From NCBI GenBank assembly GCA_001642005.1, contig LWCA01000331.1:1-31997 (forward strand): 31,997 bases of DNA. Reading direction: 5' to 3'. Below the pieces are notes generated by a model that was not told the DNA's origin, searched no databases, and was given only the letters and a program-made list of their open reading frames with translations. The translations under genes were made by a program, and so were the position numbers. Below are positions 20,294 through 31,545 of this stretch, one piece after another (position 1 is the first letter of the stretch; each line of letters starts with the position of its first letter). This DNA comes from Intoshia linei. Lineage: Eukaryota; Orthonectida; Rhopaluridae.

Positions 20294-22770
20294 ATTCAAT
20301 AGTCATTAAAACTGTTCATTAGAGAATAGTCAATGTAAAAGTTTGCAATTATATTGTAAAATTTTATATAAAATAAACTCAAATATTTTGCGGTGCACCT
20401 TAACACTGCTATAAGTTTTAAAGTTTCGATTTATAATGATACAATTAATTCAAATTATTGCTCTCATTTATTTATTTTGAAATTTTAATGATTATAAATT
20501 GATAAATTATTAATGTAGTCACAATTTTTTACTAAAAACTATAATTTTCTAATAAATTACAAATCGAACGTTTTTATAATCGAAAATCGAGCTAATTATT
20601 TACTTATAAAAAAATTTAATATCAGTGTTTGCTAACGTTTACTAATTAAAATTAAAATTAACGTTAATTAAAAAATTAATTCCTATAATTAAAAAAATCC
20701 GATTTTTAATACAGTTTTGCGAGGGTCATGTTATCACAAATTTAATTTTCAGAAATTTAGTTCTTTAGGATCAAAAACACAAATTATGTGTTTTTTTAAT
20801 AAATAATAATATGAGTGCTATAATTATAAAGAACAGAAATTCTGCAACATGTTTTAACATTAATACCATTGTCGTAAATCTCAATCTTAAAAATTTTAAC
20901 CTTTATGACCACACCTCAAATTACGTGTTTGTTGAAAAATAGAAAACATTACATTATTTTATAATACACAAATTCAGGATATCTTGTTAAAATCATGAGC
21001 ATTATCATAAATCCCAACCTCAAAAATTTATAACCATTTAAAAGTTGGGTCTAAGTAGTATTGTACAAAATTAACATTACATTAATCTAAAGTTATCATA
21101 ATTCCAAAAAATTTGTGAAATTTACTAGGTCCCTAAATTTCCATTGACCAACTAAAATTTTCCTTAGTCCCCACTAGTGGGGTCTACGTCCACGGTTAGG
21201 AAACACAGTCCTAGTATTATTTAATTATGATAGAAAAAATTTCCGTTGCGTTTTTTTTAATATTCTAAGTGTATATAAAATAAAAATGTTGAATTTAGAA
21301 TAATATCATATTTGGCATGTTAAACAATTCTGAAATGTAACCAATTAGTATGTGACGCCACGAATTCTACTAGATTCAAAATAATATTCAAAGTCAAATT
21401 TGAATTTAGCTGTTTTAATAATATTATCCTTTGTTTTTGAATCGATTAAACTAAAATCATTTAGATAAAATGGTGATTTTATTAGATTTTAGCAACAATT
21501 AGTGTCACATTTAGATAATTTTAGACAAATTCTTTTCATCAAAGGCTAGAGTCAAAATTTGAGACGCAATTTTTTACTTAAAATTTTAGAAAATTGAAAT
21601 AAAATGTTTGCATTATGTGTAGAATAAAGTGTTATTGCGGTATTAATATTATTGAAATCCTTATAATCGAACTTACAATGTATTAAGCTAATTTTTTACA
21701 TCAAAGCTAAACGTTAAACAGACACACAAAACAAACAAACCATTAATTAAAATGTGATAAAAAATTAAATGACGTCTAGCGTATAACAATTTCCTTAACA
21801 AATAACAATACAAATAATGTTATAACATAAAAGACACGCCTATAACATTAATTGGCAAACTAATGAGATTATTGAGCATATCTAATATCACAAATTGAAA
21901 ATTTAATATTAAGTAGTTTAATTTTGAGCAACATTTTACTTTAATAAAATATGCAATATAAACCCACATACCTATCCCACCTTGAAGAGGACCACTTTGA
22001 TCAACCTCAAAAGATAAAAAATCATGACAGCTCCAGAGATTCAGGTTCACGTAAATTTATATATTAGTTCTATAATAAATTAGCATTTAAATCAATTTCA
22101 CCCATCGGAACGGAATCCAGCCTTTCTTTAGACCGTTCAATCAAAAAGATTTCAGTGATCGAAAAAAAGACTTTTACAGATTTTTCCATAATGAACATAC
22201 TAAAGCCTTCTGAACGATGTCAAAATACAAAAATCCCAGATAAAATTAACACAAATACGTATTTAATTTAAAATCATTACATACATTAATTGTAAATTAA
22301 TGTATTAAAGTTTATCATAATAATTATTAATTAATTTTATTTCTAGAATATCTAATGAAATTGAGTTGTATTGTCGCATATGCACAAAGAGGTTTAAATC
22401 ACGTGCGACATTACGTAATCATATGCCAGTACACACAGGATTAAGAGCATTTAAATGCTTAGTTTGTAGCAAATCATTCAAACAAGCTAGCACTCTATGC
22501 AGACACAAAAGTATACACACTAATTTGAAACCTTACCAATGCAATGATTGTGGTAGATCTTTTAACAGGAATTCAACTCTCAAAACCCACATCAAAATTC
22601 ATATAGGGATAAAAGATTTTAAATGCCACATTTGCAAGAAAGGTAATTATTATCAGAAATATGTCATTTAAAATTATTATTGTTTATTGATTTATAGTTT
22701 GTTAATATTTATACTTTAGAATTTTATCAAAGAGGAAATTATAAAAATCACCGTTGTCATACATCTCAAA
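20294..22770 (+). repeat. Segmental duplication, copy 1
   Basis: Nearly collinear with 25312-27567. Identity is high from TTCATTAGAGAATAGTCAAT through the zinc-finger exon, falling off in the third and fourth fingers. The copies start 5018 bp apart but their ZF exons are 4848 bp apart; a stretch of about 175 bp near 21115-21290, including a hAT end, is present only in this copy. The upstream 1.6 kb is non-coding, so the duplicated unit includes presumed regulatory DNA as well as the gene. Confidence 0.92.
21160..21208 (-). mobile_element. hAT-like terminus present only in duplication copy 1
   Basis: Read on the minus strand: CTGTGTTTCCTAACCGTGGA followed by a CCCCACTAGTGGGG palindrome, which resembles a hAT end whose second base has mutated. 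A possible partner terminus (CAGTGTTTGCTAACG) lies at 20623, but no matching target duplication is seen. Confidence 0.5.
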
Positions 22771-22915
22771 AATAGAAGCATCCCTTGCCAATTCTGTGGA
22801 AAACTTTTCTGTACACTATAATCATTATTTATGATGTAACTCAATAAATTCGTATATTCTTTTTTCGAAATTTCGTTTGTTTAACTTTTTACATGGGCAA
22901 ATCCTTCTACGAATT
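21951..22915 (+). pseudogene. FEZF-like zinc-finger repressor, copy 1 (fingers 5-6 decayed)
   Basis: FEZF1/2 are neural transcription repressors with an N-terminal eh1 motif and six C2H2 fingers. Here a first exon carries the eh1-like FSIMNILKPSERC. The exon 22347-22642 encodes fingers 1-3 and half of 4; [13 protein letters not shown] and [16 protein letters not shown] match the family's HMPVHTGARPFVC and [16 protein letters not shown]. After a 77-bp intron, the exon from 22720 completes finger 4 (FYQRGNYKNHRCHT, with H-x2-H in place of H-x4-H). A TAG then follows at 22773. In other frames, traces of finger 5 (IPCQFCGKLF) and finger 6 (GKSFYEF, about 22895) continue with stops. An in-frame TAG near 22065 in the first exon could be bypassed by a short intron. 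It could encode a three- to four-finger protein; otherwise it is a pseudogene. Confidence 0.82.
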
Positions 22916-23379
22916 TCTGACAAATTTTAAATTTTAAAATTAAATAAATAATGCATAAATAATAGTTTAAGAAATTATGAAATTGTTATATTTTTAAAAA
23001 ATATTTATTTTATGTGTATATATTTTATTAATGTTTATTTAAAATATTGATTATATTTTCTTCACATCTAGTAACGATAAAAGTTGTAAGCTTCGTAAAG
23101 ATATAGAACCTAAATTCTGGACCGTTATAAAATAGTAGTTTAATAATAATTAAACACAAATATGAAATGAACATAGTGCTACAATATGCACACTTTAATC
23201 TTTAATTGATTGATAAAGAAGATACGCGTAACAATTATATTATAGTATTTACATTAATGTTAATATTTCATATATAATATGTGTACTACACATTATGTAG
23301 TTCAAAATTACATATAATTTAGTGAAAAATGTATATACGTAGATAAATAAATTAACTTAAATAAAAAAATGTAATTGAA
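22916..23379. other. AT-rich spacer after FEZF copy 1
   Basis: No coding sequence or recognisable repeat beyond AT-rich low-complexity DNA. Confidence 0.4.
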
Positions 23380-24160
23380 ATTTGGACTTTATAAAATTCT
23401 AAGACGGGTAGTTATTTAAATAAAGTAGGACACATAGACACACACAAACAAAAATGCGCGTAGCTTATTATATAAGGTAGAATAAATTCTGCGATAGTTT
23501 TTAAAAACATAATCATTATCGTAAATCGACATCTCAATAACGTGTTGTTTCACGATCAAAATCACAGATTACCCATTTTGAAAAAATAAAAAGTCTTATA
23601 ATTTTTAAAAAAATATCAACTAATAGTAGAGTTATCTTCAGTTGATAGACACAAAAGCATTCAAGCACACAAAGTGTTGTCTTCACGGTCAAAAAAGCAC
23701 TTTGGTATTTATTTTTTAATTTTGTTACTATTTTATTAACATTATAATGATTAGGGGTTATTAGGGGATTAGACAAATGTAAAATTTAATAATTAATAGT
23801 CCTAGAATAAAAAACAGTACATATTTTGATCCAGCTTATTACAGTTAATATAGTAAAAAAATTTGAAACGCAGTAATCTACGGATTCCCGGTAAAAATTT
23901 AATTTTATTTGTACATGTATGAATCCTATAATAAAACACAAATTATAAATCAGTTTTTTCACAGACTAAGATAAAATTTAACTCATAATTTCGCTTATTA
24001 ACGGTTAAAAACCCACTTTACCTTTTTTAAAATGAAAATACTATGAATACCTGTCTTTTAAAAAATAAAAACACAAATACAAATTGTCTACAAATAAAAA
24101 ATTAATTTGTATTAATATTATAATTATAATTATAACTATAATACTATTTTTCTAAGTAAA
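23380..24160. repeat. Repeat family 'A' fragments in opposing orientations
   Basis: 23380-23493 matches one end of the family (TTTATAAAATTCTAAGACGG, acacaca run, GTAGCTTATTATATAAGG) in the inverted orientation. 23495-23905 is a divergent body in the same orientation as 3904-4675 (GATCAAAATCACAGATTACC, CACGGTCAAAAAAGCACTTT, GGATTCCCGGTAAAAATTTA). 23980-24130 has a further weak fragment (GGTTAAAAACCCACTTTACC). This is a rearranged cluster. Confidence 0.65.
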
Positions 24161-24244
24161 CGCCATGTAATAAATTTAATATAAAATTAGTATCTTCAGG
24201 ATAAAATCATGAATCCAGGATCAATATTTACATTTTCAATTTTT

Positions 24245-24995
24245 ATTTCAATCCAAATATTTGAAAATTATTGGTTGATAATATATTAAAAATTATTTTT
24301 CATCGGGAATGCGTTGATTTCTCGGGTTGAACTTTTTTATTTATATCAATTGGAATAAGCTCTATCAGAATAATCTTTTTTTTAATTTTCTGACAGTTAA
24401 TTATTTGATATTTTTTGTTTTACACAAATTAATAAAATTAAATTATTAAAAATTAAACATTACATACATTTCGGAAAAAAATATATGAAAACTAAAATGC
24501 TTTTTTGACCATGAAGGCATCACTTATTTAAATTCAAATATTTTGTGTGTGTGTTAACAGGATACAACTATACCACCTGTAAATTTTTTTAAATTATAAA
24601 ATGTTTTAATTAAAAAAAGAAGAATAATTTAGGGTTTTGGCCCTGGAGATATAATTTTTTTAAATTTAAATTTATGATAATGTTTATGATTTTAAAATCC
24701 GTATCAAAACATATATTTTTTTAAATTCTCCAACTTGTTTAATTTTCAAAAAAAAAAACAAATGGGGTTTTTGACTTGTAAGATGTGAGTTTGGGAGGTT
24801 TTAATTTATCTTATTATATGTCCCGGAAAAAACTGTAATTGAAATGTGGACTTTATAAAATTCTAAGACTGGTAGTTATTAAAATAAATGGGAACACACA
24901 CAGTCAAATATTGCGTAGCATATTATATAAGTAGGACAAGGTTGACTGTTAAGTACTACGTACATATTATACCTAACTCTTCCGAGAGCGGATTT
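24245..24995 (-). repeat. Repeat family 'A', inverted copy with head-to-tail junction
   Basis: Reverse-complement counterpart of 3904-4675: TTTTTCATCGGGAATGCGTT, GTTAACAGGATACAACTATA, GGTTTTGGCCCTGGAGATAT, AGATGTGAGTTTGGGAGGTT, GTAGCATATTATATAAGTA. Immediately after this end comes GGTTGACTGTTAAGTACTAC and CCTAACTCTTCCGAGAGC. In the 3904 copy that sequence sits at the other end of the unit. The junction is therefore unit-end to unit-start. Confidence 0.75.
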
Positions 24996-25311
24996 GTTAA
25001 ATTCTACCAAAAAATAATAAGAAAATTTAATTAAAAATGCTACAATTCATGTGTGTTTAAGCCAATGCTTTTTAACCTTTACATACATTATCTAATCACT
25101 ATTTATTAAATTAAAATATTTAAAAATTTGGGGCGCATTTTAAATTTTTATAAAAAAAAGCACATCATATTTAAAAATATGCAAAAATGAAAAACGATAA
25201 AAAAACTTTTTATTAGGTGAACTTAAATTTGGTAAAGAACATTTGATGTATGATATAATTTATTGATATTTTTGGTGTTCACCATATTATTGAACATAAA
25301 TACATTATTTT
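24996..25311. other. AT-rich spacer before duplication copy 2
   Basis: No gene or clear repeat is visible; A/T homopolymer runs dominate. Confidence 0.4.
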
Positions 25312-27567
25312 ATTCAATAGTCATAAAAACTGTTCATTAGAGAATAGTCAATGTAAAAATTTGAAATTATTTTGTAAAATTTTTTAAAATAAAAAAAAAT
25401 AAAAAAAACTTTTTGATAAAATAAACTCAAATATTCTGAGGTGCGCCTTAACACTGCTATAAGTTTTGAAGTTTCGATTTATAATAATAATACAATTAAT
25501 TCAAATTATTGCTCTTATTTATTTATTATGAGATTTTAATAATATTAATGTAGTCACAATTTTTTACTAAAAACTATAATTTTCTAATAAATTACAAATC
25601 GACGTTTTTATAATCGGAAATCGAGCTAATTATAATATAGGTATAGCACATGATAATCATTTACTTATAAAAAATTTAATATCAGTGTTTGCTAACGTTT
25701 ACTAATTAAAATCAAAATTAACGTTAATTAAAAAATTAATTCCTATAATTATATAAATCCGATTTCTAATACAGTTTTGCGAGGGTCATGTTATCACAAA
25801 TTTAATTTTTAGAAATTGAGTTCTTTAGGATCAAAAACACAAATTATGTGTTTTTTTAATAAATAATAATATGAGTGCAATATTTATAAAGAACAGAAAT
25901 TCTGCAACGCGTTTTAACATTATTACCATTGTCGTAAATCTCAATCTTAAAAATTTTAACCTTAATGACCACACCTCAAATTACGTGTTTTTTGAAAAAT
26001 AGAAAACATTACATTATTTTATAATACACAAATTCAGAATATTTTGTTAAAATCATGAGCATTATCATAAATCACAACCTCAAAAACTTATAATCATTTA
26101 AAGTCGGCTCTAGGTATATCATCATAATTCCAAAAAACATGTTAAATTTAGAATAATATCATATTTGGCATGTTAAACAACTCTGAAATGTAACCAATTA
26201 GTATGTGACGCCACGAATTCTACTAGATTCAAAATAATATTCAACGTCAAATTTGAATTTAGCCGTTTCAATAATATTATCCTTTGTTTTTGAATCGATT
26301 GAACCAAAATAATTTAGATGAAATGGTTATTTTATTATATTTTAGCAACAATTAGTGTCACATTTAGATAATAATAGACAAATTCTTTTCATCAAAGGCT
26401 AGAGTCAAAATTTGAGACGCAATTTTTTACGCAAAATTTTAGACAATTGAAACAGAATGTTTAATAATGTGTAGAATAACGTGTTATTGCGGTATTAATA
26501 TTATTGAAATCCTTATAATCGCACTTACAGTGTATTAGGATAATTTTTTACACCAAAGCTAAACGTTAAACAGACATAAAACAAATAAACGATTAATTAA
26601 AATGTAATAAAAAATTAAATGACGTCCAGCGCATAACAATTTACCTAACAAATAACAATACAAATAATGTTATAACATGAAAGACACGCCTATAACATTA
26701 ATTGGCAAACTAATGAGATTATTGAGCATATCTAATATCACAAATTGAAAATTTAATAATAAGTAGTTTAATTTTGAGCAACATTTTACTTTAATAAAAT
26801 ATGCAATATAAACCAACATACCTATTACACTTTGAAGAGGACCACTTTCATCAACCTCAAAAGATAAAAAATCATGAAAGCTCCAAAGATTTAGGTTCAC
26901 TGGAATTTATATATCAGTTTTATAATAAATTAGCATTTAAATCAATTTCACCTATCGGAACGGAATCCAGCCTTTTTTTAGACAGTTCAATCAAAAAGAT
27001 TTTAGTGATCGAAAAAAAGACTTTTACAGATTTTTCCTTAATGAACATACTAAAGCCTTCTGAACGATGTCAAAATACAAAAATCCCAAAATACAAATCC
27101 AAATATGTATTTAATTTAAAATCATTACATACATTAATTGTACATTAATGTATTAAAGTTTATCATAATAGTTATTAATTAATTTTATTCCTAGAATATT
27201 TAATGAAATTGTGTTGTATTGTTGCATATGCACAAAGAGGTTTAAATCACGTGCGACATTACGTAATCATATGCCAGTACACACAAGATTAAGAGCATTT
27301 AAATGCGTTGTTTGTGACAAATCATTTCAACAAGCCAGTACACTGAGTAGACACAAGATTATACACACCGAACTAAAACCATACAACTGTACACAATGCA
27401 GCAGCAATTTTAATAAGAAATCTAAATTAAAGATGCACATGAAAATAACACTGGGATCAAAGATATAACATGCAAATTTTGCAGAAAGGGTAATCAAATT
27501 ATTTTATAATTCATTAAAGGATATTTAGGATTTAATCAATTAGGTAATTTTCAGAGTCATTTGATAA
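25312..27567 (+). repeat. Segmental duplication, copy 2
   Basis: Direct-orientation copy of 20294-22770, beginning ATTCAATAGTCATAAAAACT. It lacks the approximately 175-bp block with the hAT end found in copy 1 and has small indels such as an extra TATAATATAGGTATAGCACA stretch near 25632. It ends where a family 'A' repeat begins at 27568. Confidence 0.92.
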
Positions 27568-27572
27568 GTTGA
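26801..27572 (+). pseudogene. FEZF-like zinc-finger repressor, copy 2 (truncated in finger 4)
   Basis: The first exon is open for 115 codons from 26801 and contains the eh1-like FSLMNILKPSERC. The ZF exon (27195-27489) encodes fingers 1 and 2 intact ([31 protein letters not shown]) and finger 3 (YNCTQCSSNFNKKSKL). A one-base loss near 27445 removes the last zinc-binding His of finger 3 from frame; the next frame continues as IKDITCKFCRKG into finger 4. A 39-bp intron leads to FNQLGNFQSH (27529-27572), where the coding homology stops at the edge of a repeat. A net 2-bp loss near 27085-27105 also puts the presumed exon 1 donor out of phase. Compared with copy 1, most differences in fingers 1-2 are conservative, which hints at past selection. 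Fingers 5-6 are absent. Confidence 0.8.
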
Positions 27573-28145
27573 ACTTTTGTATTTATATCAACTGGAATAA
27601 GCTCTATCAGAATAATTTTTTTTTTTTAATTTTCGGACCGTAATTATTTCACATTTTTTGTTTTAATAAAATATTTTGGAAAAAAAATATATGAATACTA
27701 AAATGCTTTTTTATCCGTGAAGTCGTTACTTATTTGGATAGAAATTTTTTGTGTGTGTTAACATGATACAACTGTACCATCTGTAATTTTTTTAAATTCT
27801 AGGGCTGTTTTCATAAAAAAAAGGGTAATTTGGGGTTTTGGCCCTAAAGATATAATTTTTTAAAATTTAAATTTATGATAATGTTTATGATTATAAAATT
27901 CGTATCAGTGTATATATTTTTTTAAATTATCCAACTCATTTGATTTTCAAAAAAAAAAAATTGGAGTTTTTGACCCGTAAGATGTGAGTTTGGGAAATAG
28001 AAATGTATCTTATTATCACTACGAAAAAAACTGTAATTGAAATGTGGACTTTACAAAATTTCAAGACTGGTAGTTATTGAAATAAAATGGAACACATACA
28101 CACACACAAACAAATATAGCGTAGCATATTATATAAGTAACGATT
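27568..28145 (-). repeat. Repeat family 'A', inverted copy abutting FEZF copy 2
   Basis: Begins GTTGAACTTTTGTATTTATA and ends GTAGCATATTATATAAGTA, matching 24330-24930 with about 10-20 percent visible differences. It lacks the first part of the unit (the CATCGGGAATGCG end). Its left edge coincides with the end of the finger-4 homology, so it marks the insertion or recombination breakpoint that truncated the gene. Confidence 0.8.
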
Positions 28146-28823
28146 AATATGCTAAAATGTTCTTGGCAGTAGAGTTTTTGTTTAGTATGCGTGTATTTAG
28201 GCTTTGTACATTAAATCCAATGAATTCGCATCTATATATTTATGATTTAAATATAGAGATTAACATATCACAAACTTAAAAATATAAATGGTGACCATAT
28301 TCGATAGCCTATCATAGCTTCCAAAATTTTTTAAAATAATAAATATAATAAAAAATCGAATTGAAATTTATTTGATATTTTTTTATTTTACAAATTGACT
28401 TAAAATATTGGTGATAATGTGAAAAGGGCCTTAGGGAGAATCAGCCCACTAGAATGAACTTTAAAATTTCACCTGTATTGTTCATTTAAAAAAAAGTAAA
28501 CTAAACTGATTTACATTACAATGTTACATTCTAAAATTAAGATTTCTTAAGTGATGCTTTGCTAACAGCGATTTACGAATTTCAAAATTTTTAATAATTA
28601 AAGTTTTAGTAATAATAATAATAATGTAAGTAAAATTTAGATTTAGAGTAAATTATCATATCGTCGAGTTAACAGTTAGATTCCTACACAATGCACCAAT
28701 TAAATATATTTAATTTTGACATAATATTCTTTTTATTATTGACAACCGTGCAACAATTTCAATATTTAATGAATTAAAGTTCAAATCAATCAAATTTCGC
28801 TCTAATGCTATTATATTTTTAAA
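28146..28823. other. AT-rich spacer upstream of the TFIIIC gene
   Basis: No coding sequence recognised; presumably includes the promoter of the gene starting at 28824. Confidence 0.4.
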
Positions 28824-30526
28824 ATGACGAATATTGTTGGTGAGTTATCAAACAGGTAATATAAATTTTAATAAAATCAAAATCTATAATACATGTATTT
28901 TTAATCAATATCAATTCAAAATGTAAGTGAATATTATAATATTTATGACGGATTGTAGTGACGAAGTTTTGTCGGCTATATTTTTTTTTGGAGAAAATTT
29001 CGATATAATCTAGTCAACCTATTTAAAATTTCATCAGGATAATTTCAATTTAAAATGTATCGAGTATGAAAATTGTATATCGCTGATAATTAAAAACGCG
29101 ATTTAGCCGTGGGAATGTATATAACGGCATAGTTATGAAATAATATATTAGAAAAACGGCTATTTTGGATGAAATATCAAGTTCTGGTCTACAAGGAATC
29201 TGTTGGAAATGTTTATGCAGTTATTTGGGAAATACAGTGAATGTTAAAATTGGAGAAGAAAATTTTATTGAAATATTTAATTTTTTGATAACACAAAAAT
29301 TTGAATTTTACGAGTCATTTGAACATCATTGTTATGCAGTGACTAATAAATATGATATTGAGGTTTAATTTTAGTCTATTATTATATTATTGTATTTAGG
29401 AAACAATAATCAATGATGATAAACATTTTATTAGCAATAAGGGTGATTTTAAATTTAAAATTTCTTCACTTGATCGTGAGGGTTTTTTTTCAACTGCCCA
29501 TGTGAAATGATCAAGCCATTTACCCTTCTCAAATATCTTATCACATTTTAAAAATAATGGTTTTAGATCACAGAGGAACTTGTAAAGATTATAAAAGTCG
29601 CAATAGAATCAAAATGAAAACATCTTTGAATTTCAATAAATTTTTGAAGAGGTACTTAATAATTGTAATAATTACAAGTTATTCAAAACTAACCATCTCA
29701 TTGATTGTTTTACAAAAGAATACGTTGAGTTTTTCAGCTTCATTTGTAGTTAGAAATGATTAAATATTCTCATTATATTAGATAACTTGAATTTATTGTT
29801 TAATCCAAAAATCTATAATTTCTATACAATTTCTAGTTTGGATGAAAAAAAAAGCCGTGTCATTATTGTATCTTCCCAAGAAAACCGCAGTCAATTATTA
29901 TTTAATCACGTTTATTTTCAAAGATTTGATATCAAGGTATATGCATTAATGGAAAGGATTGCCGCGTAATTTTTGTCATATCTTAAAAATTTTTATTTTA
30001 AGTTGATTGGTTTACTATTTATTTTAGATCAAAACAATTCGGAATATCTATAAAATATGGGGCAACCTATTATAAAATGGCGCAACACTATTTTTATTTT
30101 GGTTCAACTCTCAGAAAATGTATACGAAGGCAATATAGACAAAATCGAATTTGGGTAATTTTGAGATATAATTCTTATTGATTTTTAAATTTTTTAACGA
30201 ATAGTATATCAACAATGTTAACAAGCCGTCCTATGTCTATTTATTGAAATTTTACAATTTGGTAAATATAGTATTTATTATTTAAATTTTGCATTTCTAG
30301 AAAGCAATCAATACATCCTTGGATTCTAATGGTACTTGATATTTTTTATTTTATGGTAAAAGTATCGTCATCGTTAAATACGCCAAAGTTAGGTTCCCTG
30401 GCAGATACCTTTTCAGGCATATTGCTGTACATAAAAATACTCAGTCTCGAAGTGGCGCATTATTTCAAGATTATTCTAGTACACAATCCTGCAATAGCAG
30501 AAATAATCGTGTATGACAGACTTTAA
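28824..30526 (+). CDS. GTF3C1: TFIIIC box-B-binding subunit (TFIIIC220 / GTF3C1), N-terminal part
   Basis: The largest TFIIIC subunit recognises the B box of tRNA genes for Pol III. Nine exons (28824-28855, 29152-29362, 29400-29481, 29516-29651, 29837-29965, 30028-30154, 30205-30261, 30301-30331, 30363-30526) join in phase to 322 codons plus TAA. LDEISSSGLQGIC matches the family start LDEVALEGLDGLC. FEFYES parallels ISFYEE, and MVLDHRGTCKDYKSR parallels the ILENKDGIQGSCRYFKER region. RVIIVSSQENR and YALMERIAAS match KLIIVASQAMR and YCILERLGRS, and the last exon aligns weakly with the winged-helix segment after it. The human protein is about 2100 residues, so this is only the N-terminal region. 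It ends at a stop shortly before a Tc1 relic, unless a donor near 30507 splices to exons outside the window. Five introns are 31-50 bp. Confidence 0.8.
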
Positions 30527-30544
30527 ATTAAATTAGATTTTAAA

Positions 30545-31085
30545 TTGAATCGATTTTTTTTTCTGCGAACATACTGCTTGCCATCGGACCCGAAAAGGTT
30601 TATTTTGCATTCATCAGACCAAATAACGTTTTTCCAATAGTCCATCCCACTCCACAAGTAATTTTTTGTAAATATAAACCTTGCATCAATATGTCTCTTT
30701 CTTAAATATGGTTTCCTGCAAACCTAACATGCTTTAAGGTCATTAGCGGAACATACTCTTCGTAGTGTTCGAGGTGAAACAATTTTATTACATTGATCTT
30801 TCATGATATTCGACATCTTAGTACACCTTATTTTTGGATTCGACTCCAATTTATTTTTAATTCGAATCAAATCAGTATTCGAGATAATTTGAGGACGTCC
30901 ACTACCCTTTTGACTATTAGAAAGTTTTTATAAATTTTGATATTTTTTAATATTCGTGATATGGTATCTTGATTTTTACCATAAAAGTGTGCCAACCTTT
31001 TTTGATTCCAACTATCAGAATATCTTGCAAAATTTGAGATTTTTCCTCTTAACTGCTTAAGAAAAAAATGGCTCGTTCTTTAAAA
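30545..31085 (-). pseudogene. Tc1-like transposase relic, N-terminal half
   Basis: On the minus strand, from 31085 downward: a helix-turn-helix region (ISNFARYSDSWNQKRLAHFY), GSGRPQ linker, LRRVCSAN, then WKNVIWSDECKINLFGSDGK, the first catalytic block of Tc1 transposases with its Asp. It stops soon after YVRRKKNR near 30550, so the C-terminal two-thirds of the catalytic domain is missing. A stop interrupts the frame near 30728. It belongs to a different Tc1 lineage from the 6230-7045 relic (WSDECKINLFG versus FSDES). Confidence 0.87.
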
Positions 31086-31545
31086 TGACGGGTTAATTGA
31101 TCTAAATAAAGAATAACCCTCGCGCATTTGTCATTTATCAACAATTTGTCAAAAAATTAAAATAAAGTTAATTTCAGTTAAAATTAGTAAGTTACTATCA
31201 CTATTTGTGTACATGTAGCCCTGGAATGGCGGGAATTCTATTATTTTCATATTGTTACAATATTTACATACATTTATTTGATTAATAATACTTGCTTTTA
31301 TATACTATTTTTTGATTTGTGCTGTCAAAACTTATCATATTCAAAAAGATATAGACGATAAATATTGCGGTTTGGTATGTATAGATTCTAGTCGGATATA
31401 TGACATGAATCGAACTCTTGGAAAATATCACAAAATATCATGACATTAGTATATAAATAAAAAAATTGAGCTTTTTGATCAAAGTAAAAGTGAGATTTAT
31501 GAAACATTTGACAAGATATTTTACTTTAAATAACTGCATTTGCCA
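31086..31545. other. AT-rich spacer
   Basis: No recognisable gene; may contain downstream parts of the unidentified minus-strand gene or the missing Tc1 flank. Confidence 0.35.

Noticed and set aside
21820-22050. Minus-strand ORF (76 codons), with a near-identical one at 26670-26900
   Set aside because: Both are antisense shadows of the FEZF first exon and its upstream sequence; their similarity only reflects the segmental duplication.
26801-27148. Stand-alone 115-codon protein
   Set aside because: It is the first exon of FEZF copy 2 read through its splice donor; the conserved eh1 motif links it to the zinc-finger exon.
28824-28855. Alternative TFIIIC start at the 29165 frame
   Set aside because: The upstream ATG exon splices in phase and precedes the conserved LDE start as in the family, while no ATG lies at 29165.
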